From Rhodocyclus tenuis (GTDB taxonomy: Bacteria; Pseudomonadota; Gammaproteobacteria; Burkholderiales; Rhodocyclaceae): DNA of 64,000 bases. The notes beneath the pieces were generated by a model. It was not told the DNA's origin, ran no database searches, and was given only the letters and a program-made list of their open reading frames with translations. The translations under genes and the position numbers were made by a program. The stretch spans positions 1 through 64,000 of the forward strand of contig NZ_JACIGE010000005.1 in NCBI RefSeq assembly GCF_014197755.1, given 5' to 3'. Numbering within the stretch: the first letter of the stretch is position 1; each line of letters starts with the position of its first letter. This document shows, in pieces, positions 37,325-45,847 of the stretch.

Positions 37325-37816
37325 TTAGAGCGCCGAGACAACCAGGCGCGGCTCGGTCGCGAGCGCGATCCACTGCTCGTCGGTGAAATCGTGCTGCCTG
37401 ACATCCACACCTTCGCGTGGCCAGTGACGGCCGGCACGGTAGAAGCCCTTCTCGCCAAGCCCGGCGATGCGGTGGGTGTTGACCGGCTCGCCGGCTGGCG
37501 CCGCTACAGCGGCCGGTGCTTCGGCAGCGGGGGCGGTGGCTACAGCGGCCGGTGCTTCGGCAGCGGGGGCGGTGGCTGCAGCGGCCGGCGCTTCGGCAGC
37601 GGGGGCAGTGGCTGCAGCGGCCGGCGCTTCGGCAGCGGGGGCGGTGGCTGCAGCGGCCGGCGCTTCGGCAGCGGGGGCGGTGGCTGCAGCGGCCGGTGCT
37701 TCGGCAGCGGGGGCGGTGGCTGCAGCGGCCGGTGCTTCGGCAGCGGAGGCGGTGGCTGCAGCGGCCGGCGCTTCGGCCGGGGCGGAGGCTGCAGCGCGTT
37801 TCTTGGGCGGTGCCAT
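37325..37816 (-). CDS. Mu gp35-like protein with Ala/Pro repeat arm
   Basis: 163 residues in two parts. Residues 10-110 are tandem 12-residue repeats of the form TAPAAEAPAAAA. The last 50 (NTHRIAGLGEKGFYRAGRHWPREG...) match the HI1506/Mu gp35 family, small proteins of unknown role located after the capsid gene. GAGGAGAA precedes ATG 37816. The repeat arm may be a flexible tether; its copy number probably varies. Confidence 0.75.
   Translation of the reverse strand: MAPPKKRAAASAPAEAPAAAATASAAEAPAAAATAPAAEAPAAAATAPAAEAPAAAATAPAAEAPAAAATAPAAEAPAAAATAPAAEAPAAVATAPAAEAPAAVAAPAGEPVNTHRIAGLGEKGFYRAGRHWPREGVDVRQHDFTDEQWIALATEPRLVVSAL
37505..37792. repeat. Eight tandem 36-bp repeats inside the gp35-like gene
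   Basis: Units begin at 37505, 37541, 37577, 37613, 37649, 37685, 37721 and 37757, nearly identical (TGCAGCGGCCGG then CGCTTCGGCAG...), the last one 3 bp shorter. They keep the reading frame and encode the 12-residue Ala/Pro repeats. Confidence 0.9.
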
Positions 37817-37836
37817 ATTCGTTCTCCTCTTTCAAA

Positions 37837-37860
37837 CCCCGGCCGCCAACGCGGCCGGGG
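37837..37860 (-). terminator. Strong GC hairpin after the major capsid gene
   Basis: CCCCGGCCGC (37837-37846), loop CAAC, GCGGCCGGGG (37851-37860), a perfect 10-bp stem. On the minus strand it lies between the capsid gene stop (37963) and the gp35-like gene and is followed by TTTGAAAG, so it may partly terminate or protect the abundant capsid mRNA. Confidence 0.55.
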
Positions 37861-37962
37861 GACATGCGGTTTAACGCTAGGCTCCGCTTAGCCGATCGAG
37901 GGGGAACACCGCAAAACGCCCTCGACCAGGTTCGCCTCAACGCCCACGGCGGCAGGTGTTCG

Positions 37963-38979
37963 TTATGCCAACCAGGGAACGACCAGCACCTTGGCGGTGT
38001 TGCGGTAGATGTTGTCAGCGCCGTTGGCGAGCTTCTCGGCCGTGACAACCTGCAGCGCTGCGGCTTCGAGCGCCGGCGGCACAACGAGCAGGTTCGGCGC
38101 AATACCCAGCGGGCGACCTTCGTCGCTCTTGAAACTGGACATCGCAACGCGCGCCGCGCCGTACGAGGTTGCATCGAGCGTCTGCTTGCTGCCGAACGCC
38201 ATCTGCCAGAAGCCGTAGCCGACATTGCCGCGCGCATCGACGCCATAGCGGTACTCGTCGCGCATGAACACCGACTCGTCGTTGGCATCCGTCATCGCCT
38301 TGAGGGCGTAGTCGCGGCGTTTCTGGAAGATCAGCGGCTTGAGCGGACGGCTCGTATCGAGCAGGAACCAGGGCGTACTCGCACCGCCACCGTGATTGCT
38401 GACGGTGCCTGATCCGACCGGGTGGTCGGTATCGAAGAAGTACTGCCCGTCAAAGCACGTCGTCGTGAAGCCGGCAGCGAGCAGCGCGAACACCAGTTCG
38501 TCCGGGTGAGTGGCGGCGGCATAGCCCATCTCGGCGAACAAAGGCGTGAGCACGCCGTAGGTGTCGTCGTCGATGTCATCGCGCGACACGCCGATCGAGG
38601 ATTCGAACTTCTTGTTCGTCACCTGGTAGCCGCTGGCCGCGATCGATTTGATCTGGCGATCGCCGATCCACTCGCGCAGCCGCGGAAACTCGGCCAGCCA
38701 GCCGTAGTTTTCGACCTTGGTGGTCGAGGGCACCAGCGTGGCCACGCGCTTCCAGCTCGGCTCAACACCGGAGAAGGCATTGGCGTACGCGGTCTTGAAG
38801 CCGTTGTAGATGGCGTTGAGCGACTCACGGTTAACGATGAGACCGGCACCGGCGAAGAACAGGGCGTCGTCGGCATGCAGCGGGATCGGCGTGACGCCGG
38901 CAATGGCTGCAACCGCGACAACGGCGACCGCAGCCCAGGCGAGCGCGGCCAGGCGGGAAATCTTGAGAGAGCTTTTCAT
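37963..38979 (-). CDS. Major capsid protein (Mu gpT-like) with hydrophobic N-terminal extension
   Basis: 338 residues. From about residue 47 it matches the Mu-like major head subunit (LIVNRESLNAIYNGFKTAYANAF) with the usual conserved EWIGDRQ and FFDTDHPV segments. Before this lies a segment looking like a signal peptide: MKSSLKISRLAALAWAAVAV... followed by ...PIPLHADDA. No alternative start codon exists near the usual capsid start, and AGGAG sits 9 nt before ATG 38979, so the extension is probably translated. Confidence 0.9.
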   Translation of the reverse strand: MKSSLKISRLAALAWAAVAVVAVAAIAGVTPIPLHADDALFFAGAGLIVNRESLNAIYNGFKTAYANAFSGVEPSWKRVATLVPSTTKVENYGWLAEFPRLREWIGDRQIKSIAASGYQVTNKKFESSIGVSRDDIDDDTYGVLTPLFAEMGYAAATHPDELVFALLAAGFTTTCFDGQYFFDTDHPVGSGTVSNHGGGASTPWFLLDTSRPLKPLIFQKRRDYALKAMTDANDESVFMRDEYRYGVDARGNVGYGFWQMAFGSKQTLDATSYGAARVAMSSFKSDEGRPLGIAPNLLVVPPALEAAALQVVTAEKLANGADNIYRNTAKVLVVPWLA

Positions 38980-39003
38980 GAGTGTGTCTCCTGTGAATGT
39001 CGG

Positions 39004-39411
39004 TCAGATCTCGATCCAGACGCCGTCGGACTCGACGTCGCGGATCGTTCCGGCGATCGAGCGCGTGCTCGATCCGCTGGTAAGCGCCACCGTCTGGTCA
39101 TCGACGATGTAGGCCGAGGCGCCGACGTTCGCGAGTGTGATCAGATCGGTGCTCGCGGAGTTGCCGAACTTGAAGCAGCCGCGGCGCACCTTCACGCGCT
39201 TGTCTCCGGCCGCACCGGCCGAGTTGTCGACGGTCGCCTGGGCGACGCCGACAGTCTTGAGCGTCGTGGATACGGCGCCCTTCGTTGCCGTGCCTGCAGC
39301 GTTGAGGCAGGTCAGACCGCCGGCGTAGATCTTGGTGGATGCGGCAACGGGAAACTCGAAATCGACGTTGTCGCGAGATGGGGTGTTGCGGTCAGCGGTG
39401 AGCGCGCTCAT
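39004..39411 (-). CDS. Capsid decoration-like protein (DUF2190-like)
   Basis: 135 residues, starting MSALTADRNTPSRDNVDFEFPVA, beta-rich, with VGVAQATVDNSAGAAGDKRVKVRRG. It looks like the small head proteins of DUF2190 type located between scaffold/protease and major capsid genes in Mu-like siphophages. It begins 17 bp after the scaffold gene stop. Confidence 0.75.
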   Translation of the reverse strand: MSALTADRNTPSRDNVDFEFPVAASTKIYAGGLTCLNAAGTATKGAVSTTLKTVGVAQATVDNSAGAAGDKRVKVRRGCFKFGNSASTDLITLANVGASAYIVDDQTVALTSGSSTRSIAGTIRDVESDGVWIEI

Positions 39412-39427
39412 CGTGGTCTCCTAGCGT

Positions 39428-39949
39428 TCAGGCCGCGGTGGCCTGCTTGGTCTTGAGGAAGTCCTCGGCGCTGGTGCCCGTGGCCTTGCAGACGGCCAGC
39501 TCGACCACGCTGAGGGTCGTAGCTTCGTCACGACTGCCGGCCCCCTTGCCTTCGGTCTGAGTCTTGCCGGCGAGCGCCGGATTCGGCGTTACCGTGCCCA
39601 GGTAACTCTTGAGCGCGGCAACGTCCTTGCCGCCGAGCTCGCGCGCCCACGTCTCCTGCGCCGGCAGGAGCCGGCTTTCAGCCAGCGCAGTCTTCACCAG
39701 GCCGTCGACTTCGCCACCCTGCAGCTGGGTCTTGAGCGCAGCGACCTCGGTCTGCAGCGCGCGCATCGTCTCGACCGAGACGAAGCGCGCGGGGTCGGGA
39801 GCGCTGGCCTTCAATGCGGCCACTTCGGTGGTGAGCGCGTCGGCCTTGCCGGCCTTGGCCTTGAGCGCCGTCACCGTGGCGAGCCCGGTTTCAGCGTCCG
39901 CATCCGCCGGCAAGCCAAGCGCACCCAGAAGCTTTTCAAGCAGATCCAT
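39428..39949 (-). CDS. Internally started scaffold protein (Mu gpZ-like)
   Basis: In-frame ATG 39949 (MDLLEKLLGALGLPAD) within the protease gene is preceded by GGAGGAGATGAC, one of the best ribosome binding sites in the phage. Translation from it would give a 173-residue, all-helical scaffold lacking the protease domain, as gpZ is made inside gene I of Mu. Confidence 0.75.
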   Translation of the reverse strand: MDLLEKLLGALGLPADADAETGLATVTALKAKAGKADALTTEVAALKASAPDPARFVSVETMRALQTEVAALKTQLQGGEVDGLVKTALAESRLLPAQETWARELGGKDVAALKSYLGTVTPNPALAGKTQTEGKGAGSRDEATTLSVVELAVCKATGTSAEDFLKTKQATAA

Positions 39950-40492
39950 GTCATCTCCTCCATGAGTTGAGCCCTCGGGGCCGAATGCCCTGAGCGCAGA
40001 AAAGTCGGTAAGGCCGTCGATACCAGGGTCATTGACCAAGGCGCCGTGCAACAGCTTGAGCACCTCGCCGGTATCCTTGTCCCAGGTGAAAACCGGCGAG
40101 ACGTAGCGGTATTCGCGGGCGGCAACATGCGCGGCCGCGGCGGCGGTCCACGTGGGCGTCACGCAATAGAGTCCGTCGCCTTCGCGCCACTCCAGATCGT
40201 GGAACCAGGCTGCCGCCGGCGCTGGCTGGCCGTTCTTGGCGGCGTGGAGCGTCTGGTGTTCGTAGTCGATGACGTAGTCGGACTTGCGCGCCTTGGCCGC
40301 GTCGATGAGTCGGGCGGCAACCCTGGCGTCCATCAGCCAGCCCTTGGCCGGCCGTTCCGGACGTCCATCGACCGAGCGGAAGCGCCCGGCGGGGAAAAGG
40401 CGAAACTCGGCCGGCGGCTGCCCGGCACTGACGGGCAGCTCGGCGGCGAGCGCGGCGATTGCGATCTGACGAAGGGGGGTTTTGTGTGCCAT
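39428..40492 (-). CDS. Prohead protease/scaffold (Mu gpI-like)
   Basis: 354 residues. The first 150 or so are the protease domain seen in Mu I (FRLFPAGRFRSVDGRP, DYVIDYEHQTLHAAKNG with a His, REYRYVSPVFTWD). The rest is the helical scaffold, ending ATGTSAEDFLKTKQATAA. The ATG at 40492 follows immediately on the two-dyad element (40493-40545). It heads the head-tail operon. Confidence 0.9.
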   Translation of the reverse strand: MAHKTPLRQIAIAALAAELPVSAGQPPAEFRLFPAGRFRSVDGRPERPAKGWLMDARVAARLIDAAKARKSDYVIDYEHQTLHAAKNGQPAPAAAWFHDLEWREGDGLYCVTPTWTAAAAAHVAAREYRYVSPVFTWDKDTGEVLKLLHGALVNDPGIDGLTDFSALRAFGPEGSTHGGDDMDLLEKLLGALGLPADADAETGLATVTALKAKAGKADALTTEVAALKASAPDPARFVSVETMRALQTEVAALKTQLQGGEVDGLVKTALAESRLLPAQETWARELGGKDVAALKSYLGTVTPNPALAGKTQTEGKGAGSRDEATTLSVVELAVCKATGTSAEDFLKTKQATAA

Positions 40493-40545
40493 GCCGCCAT
40501 GATTGCGGCACGGGCGCGATCGGTTAAGGCGGAAGGGTTTCCGCC
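40493..40545 (-). promoter_or_regulatory. Two-dyad element upstream of the head operon
   Basis: Read towards the gene: GGCGGAA-N4-TTCCGCC, then TTAACC, 12 bases, GCCGCAATCATGGCGGC, then ATG. A second copy with the same spacing lies at 48957-49009. The outer dyad could bind an activator such as Mor and the inner dyad would be at the mRNA start. No Shine-Dalgarno is seen before the ATG. Confidence 0.55.
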
Positions 40546-40729
40546 CCGATCTGAGGGGTGTTATTTACACAATACTGCTTTGGTCGGATCTGAAGCAACT
40601 CAGACCGCCCCGAAAACCGCGTTAATGGCGCGTTAATTTCGATTTTCACCCTGCTGCGCATATCGTCGCATCAGCGGCAGTGCTTTTAACGCCTCCTGCG
40701 CGGAATCTGCCGATTTGCGAATTTGTGGG
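40546..40729. other. Intergenic remainder before the protease operon
   Basis: About 185 bp without a gene. It is relatively AT-rich (TTATTTACACAATACTG) and has repeated GCGTTAA words (around 40619-40635). It separates the packaging/F/G genes from the head operon and may contain a terminator or promoter sequence I cannot define. Confidence 0.4.
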
Positions 40730-41219
40730 TCAGGCGTTCAACCAGTGGCCGATGATGGTCATTACCAGGTCTTCGTCCGGGGCCGAAAGCGTACCGGCTT
40801 CGGCGTCGCCGAGCAGCAAGCCTCGGCGATGCATCTTCTCTGTGCCGGTTTCGTGATAGATCGCGTACTCGCGATCAAAACCGAGTTCGAGTGCGATCGC
40901 GCTGGCGACGTAGGACAAACCGTCACGCATATGGCCGGAGCGCTCAAGCAGCGTGCCCTTGCGCTTGATCTCGGCTTCTCCGCCACGCCCGATGACGGTG
41001 TCGGCTCGATCATAGGCGTCACGCGTAGATTCTTCCCAGGGCTTCCATTGCGCGCCGAGCGGATCTCGCTTGGTATCGAAGCGCGTCTGCACGCGCGATT
41101 CGAGCTGCTCGCCGATCTCGATAAAGAGCGGCTGCAGATCGCCGAAACGCGCCTGCAGCTCACCGAGTCCGGCGCGGATCTGATCCGAGACAACGGTAAC
41201 CGTGAGGCCGTCAGCCATC
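40730..41219 (-). CDS. Phage virion morphogenesis protein (Mu gpG)
   Basis: 162 residues starting MADGLTVTVVSDQIRAGLGEL, with RFDTKRDPLGAQWKPWEESTRDAY, the signature of the phage virion morphogenesis family (Mu gpG, P2 gpS relatives) involved in head-tail completion. ATG 41219 overlaps the gpF stop by 2 bp. Confidence 0.88.
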
Positions 41220-42501
41220 AGAGCTTCCCGCTCATGATCTCGTAGCCGGCCAGGCTGCGCGCATCGACCTGGTGCCCGGCGGCAATACGCACGGATGAGG
41301 CGGGCGCCGCCGTCGTGGCGCCCGCAGCGGACAGGTCGACGGGGATGACCCACTTGCCCGACTGACCAGGGATCGTAAAGACCAGGAGCACGGAGCCGGT
41401 GTGATCGCGCAGGACTGCCTGCGGCGCGGCCAGGTGCGCGGGCAGATCGGCGAGCCATGCGCTGGGCTGGCCGTTGTCCGCGCGAGCAGCAATGACTTCG
41501 GCGTCGACCACGGCGAGCATTGCCGAGGCGGGCGCCAGGTCGTTCGCCTCCAGCGCCGCCACCGTCGCCGGCGTGAGCGCGCCGACTGGCCGCATGGCAC
41601 CGACCGGTCGGCTGATGCCTTCCGCCCAGGCGCGATAGTCGCGGGTGATAGCTGCCAGCAGGCCAGCATCGGCGAGATGGTCAGCGACGGCGCGCGCGGC
41701 GATCGTCGGCGGCAGCTGCGCGTTCTTGGTAAGCACCAGGTCACCCAGGCGGCGCTGCGAGCCCTTGCCGGGGTTGTAAGCGAAGCCGGGGTCGATCCCC
41801 CAAGGCACTTGCGTGATCTCGCCGGTGATCTTGTTCGTGAACGGGATTGACGGGCCGTCGTCGGGCGGCTCGCGCAGCAGCTTCAGTCCGGCGGCTTCAA
41901 GCTCGGCGATGCCGGCATCGTCGATCGGATATGCCAGGCAGCGGCAGCGCCAGCCATTGGGCGGATAGTGCGTGTCCCACCACGGGTGATCCTTGGGCAG
42001 CACGATGGCGTCCCAGCGCCGGTGCGATGCGCGCACGCGCTCATCGCGCCGAGTGCGGTAGATCAAGTAGGGCATTGACCCGCGCGCGGATCTTGCCCAG
42101 CGGCCGGCGGCGTGCGCCTGGCGGACGTTCACGTCGTAGATCAGCTCGAGGCGCGCGGGATTGACGCGCGTGCGGCCGATCTCGCCGGTCGATGGGTCGA
42201 TGACTTCGACGTTGCCCCACCAACCGGCTTTCTTGAGCTGGGGAATCAGCGCCTGCTGGAAGTCACGGAGCGTGCCGCCGGCGGTCAGTGCGCGCCCGAG
42301 CTGCTGGTAGATCTCGCCAAGCAGGTCATCGCGAAAGAGCTTGGCGACGGTGAACTGACGGGCATGCTCCTCGTTCAACAGGTCTTGCCAGGAGAAAGTT
42401 TGCGTCAGCAGGCCACGCGCCTGGAACGCCGCGACCGCGTCGGCCGCGGGCAGCAGCTGCAGGCGGACGTTGGCGGGCAACGGAGGCGGCATCGGTGGCA
42501 T
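41218..42501 (-). CDS. Head morphogenesis protein (Mu gpF, SPP1 gp7 family)
   Basis: 427 residues. The central part contains YLIYRTRRDERVRASHRRWDAIVLP and HYPPNGWRCRCLAYP, the Cys-containing signature of the SPP1 gp7/Mu F family, minor head proteins near the portal. The last 180 residues form a separate domain ending SLAGYEIMSGKL; in some phages this position holds a nuclease- or toxin-like domain, but I cannot confirm that here. Confidence 0.88.
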   Translation of the reverse strand: MPPMPPPLPANVRLQLLPAADAVAAFQARGLLTQTFSWQDLLNEEHARQFTVAKLFRDDLLGEIYQQLGRALTAGGTLRDFQQALIPQLKKAGWWGNVEVIDPSTGEIGRTRVNPARLELIYDVNVRQAHAAGRWARSARGSMPYLIYRTRRDERVRASHRRWDAIVLPKDHPWWDTHYPPNGWRCRCLAYPIDDAGIAELEAAGLKLLREPPDDGPSIPFTNKITGEITQVPWGIDPGFAYNPGKGSQRRLGDLVLTKNAQLPPTIAARAVADHLADAGLLAAITRDYRAWAEGISRPVGAMRPVGALTPATVAALEANDLAPASAMLAVVDAEVIAARADNGQPSAWLADLPAHLAAPQAVLRDHTGSVLLVFTIPGQSGKWVIPVDLSAAGATTAAPASSVRIAAGHQVDARSLAGYEIMSGKL

Positions 42502-42782
42502 CAGTCGCCTGCCTTGCTGACGATCTGCAGGATCGATTCGGTCGCTGCGTTTTGCGCTGAATCAGTCACGGCCCAGCTCATTGCCTTGAGCCCGTGATGG
42601 ATGATCGCGACCTCGTCTTCGTGAGATATCGGCGGCGCAGTGACGATCGATATCTCCAAAGAATGGCGGCCGTCGATCCGCGTTGCGACGTCACGCAGCC
42701 ATTGGCCAAGGCGGTCGCGAATCGACTTCGCCACGTTCACCTGAAAAAGTGAACTGACCGTAACCTCATAGTCGGGCATCAC
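42501..42782 (-). CDS. Hypothetical phage protein between gp29 and gpF
   Basis: 93 residues (MMPDYEVTVSSLFQVNVAKSI...), not recognised. Compact alpha/beta look; overlaps gp29 by 4 bp and gpF by 1 bp, so it belongs to the packaging/head operon. Confidence 0.6.
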   Translation of the reverse strand: MMPDYEVTVSSLFQVNVAKSIRDRLGQWLRDVATRIDGRHSLEISIVTAPPISHEDEVAIIHHGLKAMSWAVTDSAQNAATESILQIVSKAGD

Positions 42783-44380
42783 GCCCCCTGGGCAGGATCG
42801 TCGCGGCGACCGTCGGCGTCGATGCCGGCGACACCCGCCAGCCGTGCCTGGAACGCTGCCATCGAGAGATGGTTTGCCAGCGCGGCAGCGTCCATTTTCG
42901 GGAGCAGGTCGGCCAAGCGGCGCTGAAAATCTGCAACGGTCTCGCCGTCCTTGACCGCCTTGTCGAGGGCGGCCTGGACGGGGGCGAGCAGCGCGGTCAG
43001 ATCGGGCTCCCAGCTGTCGAGCGCTTCGCCCACGAGGCCGTCGATAGCGTCCGGCTGGGAAATACTGCCGGCCTCGCGCTTCAGCGCTGCAGGGCCGGCA
43101 GGCGGCGTTACAGTCCCATCAGGCGCCGGCGCTTTTAACGCGCCGAGGATGGCTTCGCCTTTCTTGGCTTTGGGGATGCGCAGCTTCTCGTGGGCGAAGT
43201 CGATACCGATCTGCATGCCGGCGCTGGCCAGCTTTGGCAGTGCCTCTGCGTAGGCAGCGAGGTCTTCGGTTTCGCCGAGGTCGAAGCGGAAGCGATGGCA
43301 TCGTGCCGGATCGGCGCCGGGCCGGTTGACGGAGAGGACCGGCCAGAGAATCTGCCGCGTGATCGTGCGAGCGACCTGCCTCGCATCTGCAGCAAGTATG
43401 TCGTGCCGCACTTCCCCGTGCAGATTGGAGACGCCCGACCCCAGCCCAGTGGGCTTGGCGTCGGCGGAGAGCGTCTGGCCGAGGATGATCTTCGACTGGG
43501 TGTTCTCGCACCAGCCAATCATGGCCTCGAAGGGATCGCTCTGCCCCTTGGCAGCCTCTTTGAAGTCGATCGCCATGCCTTCGGGCACGATACCGGCGGC
43601 GGCATGGCCGATCGACATCACTGCATTCAGCAGGGTGGCCTTTTCTTTCGGCGAGGCGCCGATGGGATAGGTGCCCAGGCGCAGCGGCAGGCCGTAGATC
43701 TCCAAAAACTCGGCAAGGTCGCGCACCGCGTAATTCTTGAAGAGGTACGGCCAAGCGAGCGTGCGGTGGATGCCGCCGCGCGCGACGTAGCCCGACTTGG
43801 CCTTGTGCACGTGAACGACCCATCCGAGCGGCCAGAGCTCGGCACCGTCGGCCGTGTTGTCGCGTAGTCGGATCTGGCTCCGGGTGGCCTGGTCAAGCTG
43901 AAACCATGACTGTGGGCGGTGCTCGAAGCCCGTCGGTAGCCGCTCTCGGCCGACTAGCGACCAGGTGATTTCCTGGCAGGAAAACCCGTGTCCGACGGCG
44001 TCCATCGCGTCGAGGATAATGTCCTCAAGTTCGAGACTGCCGATAATTTCCTTCAGCCACTCCGCATCGGCCTTTTCCTGGGCGGTCGCGTCGGGCGGCG
44101 GCACGATCTCCCAGTCCAGCCCCTGCAGCGCCGCCTTGCGCTTGAACATCTCGGTGAGTATGTGGCCGTCGCGGTCTTCCATGTCGCGGAAGAGGTCGTG
44201 CTGGGCGATCAGGTCTCCTTGCTCGGCGCCGGCGAGGATGCGGTTCAGGCTGGCGGGCGTGAGCCCGCGCGCCGGATGCTCTTCGAAGACACGATAGATC
44301 TGGCCGGTGCGCGCGGTCTGCGGCTCGGCCAGTGCTTCGCTGGTGATTGGCTTGCCATTGATGTCGACGATCTGTGCCAT
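42779..44380 (-). CDS. Portal protein (Mu gp29, DUF935)
   Basis: 533 residues starting MAQIVDINGKPITSEALAEPQTARTG with VFEEHPARGLTPASLNRIL, the hallmark of DUF935 portals; then GFSCQEITWSLVG and WFQLDQATRSQIRLRD. It forms the head vertex ring for DNA entry and exit. It starts 15 bp after the terminase large subunit stop. Confidence 0.92.
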   Translation of the reverse strand: MAQIVDINGKPITSEALAEPQTARTGQIYRVFEEHPARGLTPASLNRILAGAEQGDLIAQHDLFRDMEDRDGHILTEMFKRKAALQGLDWEIVPPPDATAQEKADAEWLKEIIGSLELEDIILDAMDAVGHGFSCQEITWSLVGRERLPTGFEHRPQSWFQLDQATRSQIRLRDNTADGAELWPLGWVVHVHKAKSGYVARGGIHRTLAWPYLFKNYAVRDLAEFLEIYGLPLRLGTYPIGASPKEKATLLNAVMSIGHAAAGIVPEGMAIDFKEAAKGQSDPFEAMIGWCENTQSKIILGQTLSADAKPTGLGSGVSNLHGEVRHDILAADARQVARTITRQILWPVLSVNRPGADPARCHRFRFDLGETEDLAAYAEALPKLASAGMQIGIDFAHEKLRIPKAKKGEAILGALKAPAPDGTVTPPAGPAALKREAGSISQPDAIDGLVGEALDSWEPDLTALLAPVQAALDKAVKDGETVADFQRRLADLLPKMDAAALANHLSMAAFQARLAGVAGIDADGRRDDPAQGA

Positions 44381-44395
44381 TGTGCTTTCCTCGGG

Positions 44396-45847
44396 TTACC
44401 AGCAGCCGCCCTTGCCGGCGGGCGCATCGTCGCGATCGTCATCATCGTCGCCGGCGCCGTCGCGCTCGCGCTGGGCTTTGTCCGGTACTGCGGTGTACTC
44501 GATCGGCGACCGCGGACTGGATGCAGCGTGAACTGCCAGCGCCAGCCCCCAGAACTCATCGGCGTGGCCGTCAGGCGTGCGTTCCGCAGTAAAGCGAACA
44601 TTGCCGGAGCTGGTCGTTTGCTTCGTCACGGAGCGTAAGCCTGCGCGAATCTTCGGATCGTAGGGAATGAGGACCTTGCGGTCCTCCATCTTGCTGCGTA
44701 CCGGATAGGCCAGTTCTTCCTTAACCCTGATGGAAAATGTCACCGCCTCAACCCGGTACGTCCCGAACTTGTCCTGGGCATCGTCAGACCAGCCGATGCC
44801 CAGACCGGTCGCATCGATACAAGTGCGGTCGCTTTCGGCAATCATCGGGTAGAGGATCTTTTCCTGTTCCGATTTGCGCATGTTTTGCAGGCGCTCGACA
44901 CGACGCGTATGCAGCACGCCCCCGATATCCTCAACTTGCCAGGCGACCGTCAAATCCTTCTTTCGACCGATATCGATACCGGTGTAAAGCCCCCCCTTCG
45001 TCAGCGGGTCGCGCACTTTCCAATCGACGTTTGTCGCGTACTCGCATGCAGCAATCAGGTCGTATTCGAGGAAGGCCGTATCGTCGTCGGCGGGGTTGCA
45101 CATGTACTCTTGCTGGAACGACTCCTCATCCGCGCAACCACTTCGCACGAAATCGAAGTACATCGCTTCGTCCATCGCCTGACGCTGATCGTCCGCGGGC
45201 AGCATCTGCTGTAATTTGAAGAGAAAGCCCTGATCTAGGGCATCCTGCAGAGTCACGCGATGCAAGCTGATTTTCTTCGGATTCCCATTTTCTCGAATCT
45301 CGCGGATCAGTGCGTTGAAGAAGTTCTTTGAGCCGCGATGAGTGGAAAGGACTTCGAGATTGCCGCCCCAAGTGATGCCTGGATAGGCGATCGACCAGAG
45401 CTTGCGCGGATCTGGATGCAGCGCGAACTCGTCGAGTACGCGCCCGCCGCGTTTGCCGGCCTGTGCATCCGGATTGCTACTCATGCTGTGGATTCGCTTG
45501 CCGGAGGCAAACTCCAGCACGTAAGCAGTCAGCTTCGCCTTCGGGTCAATGACGATTTCGCCGAGATCATTCGCCGCGAGGTCCATGATCTTCGCCCACA
45601 TCTTGCAGTCTTCGATAAACAGCCTTGCCTGAAGATCGTCTCGCGAGCTGACCCACTGGTCATTGCGCGCACCTTGAGCAGCCGTGCGCTCGTCGCACTT
45701 GTAGGCAGACGACCAGGAAAGACCGATCTGTCGAGCCTTCTCCATCAGCTTCAGGATCGAATCATCGGTAATCCAGCGGGACTGATAGGGCAAGAAGATC
45801 GCGTCCACGTCACGCGGAATGCACTTGGCGTTTCCTTTGAAGGCCAT
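44396..45847 (-). CDS. Terminase large subunit (Mu gp28)
   Basis: 483 residues. N-terminal ATPase: KARQIGLSWSSAYK (Walker A-like) and GGRVLDEFALHPD (Walker B). C-terminal RNase H-like nuclease with GIDIGRKKDLTVAW, a second acidic motif at CIDATGLGIGWSD and HADEFWGLALAVHA. It cuts and packages headful DNA from integrated phage copies. ATG 45847 overlaps the small subunit stop by 1 bp. Confidence 0.92.
   Translation of the reverse strand: MAFKGNAKCIPRDVDAIFLPYQSRWITDDSILKLMEKARQIGLSWSSAYKCDERTAAQGARNDQWVSSRDDLQARLFIEDCKMWAKIMDLAANDLGEIVIDPKAKLTAYVLEFASGKRIHSMSSNPDAQAGKRGGRVLDEFALHPDPRKLWSIAYPGITWGGNLEVLSTHRGSKNFFNALIREIRENGNPKKISLHRVTLQDALDQGFLFKLQQMLPADDQRQAMDEAMYFDFVRSGCADEESFQQEYMCNPADDDTAFLEYDLIAACEYATNVDWKVRDPLTKGGLYTGIDIGRKKDLTVAWQVEDIGGVLHTRRVERLQNMRKSEQEKILYPMIAESDRTCIDATGLGIGWSDDAQDKFGTYRVEAVTFSIRVKEELAYPVRSKMEDRKVLIPYDPKIRAGLRSVTKQTTSSGNVRFTAERTPDGHADEFWGLALAVHAASSPRSPIEYTAVPDKAQRERDGAGDDDDDRDDAPAGKGGCW

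Noticed and set aside
37505-37792. Possible CRISPR array (36-bp repeats)
   Set aside because: The units are contiguous with no spacers and encode an in-frame Ala/Pro repeat.
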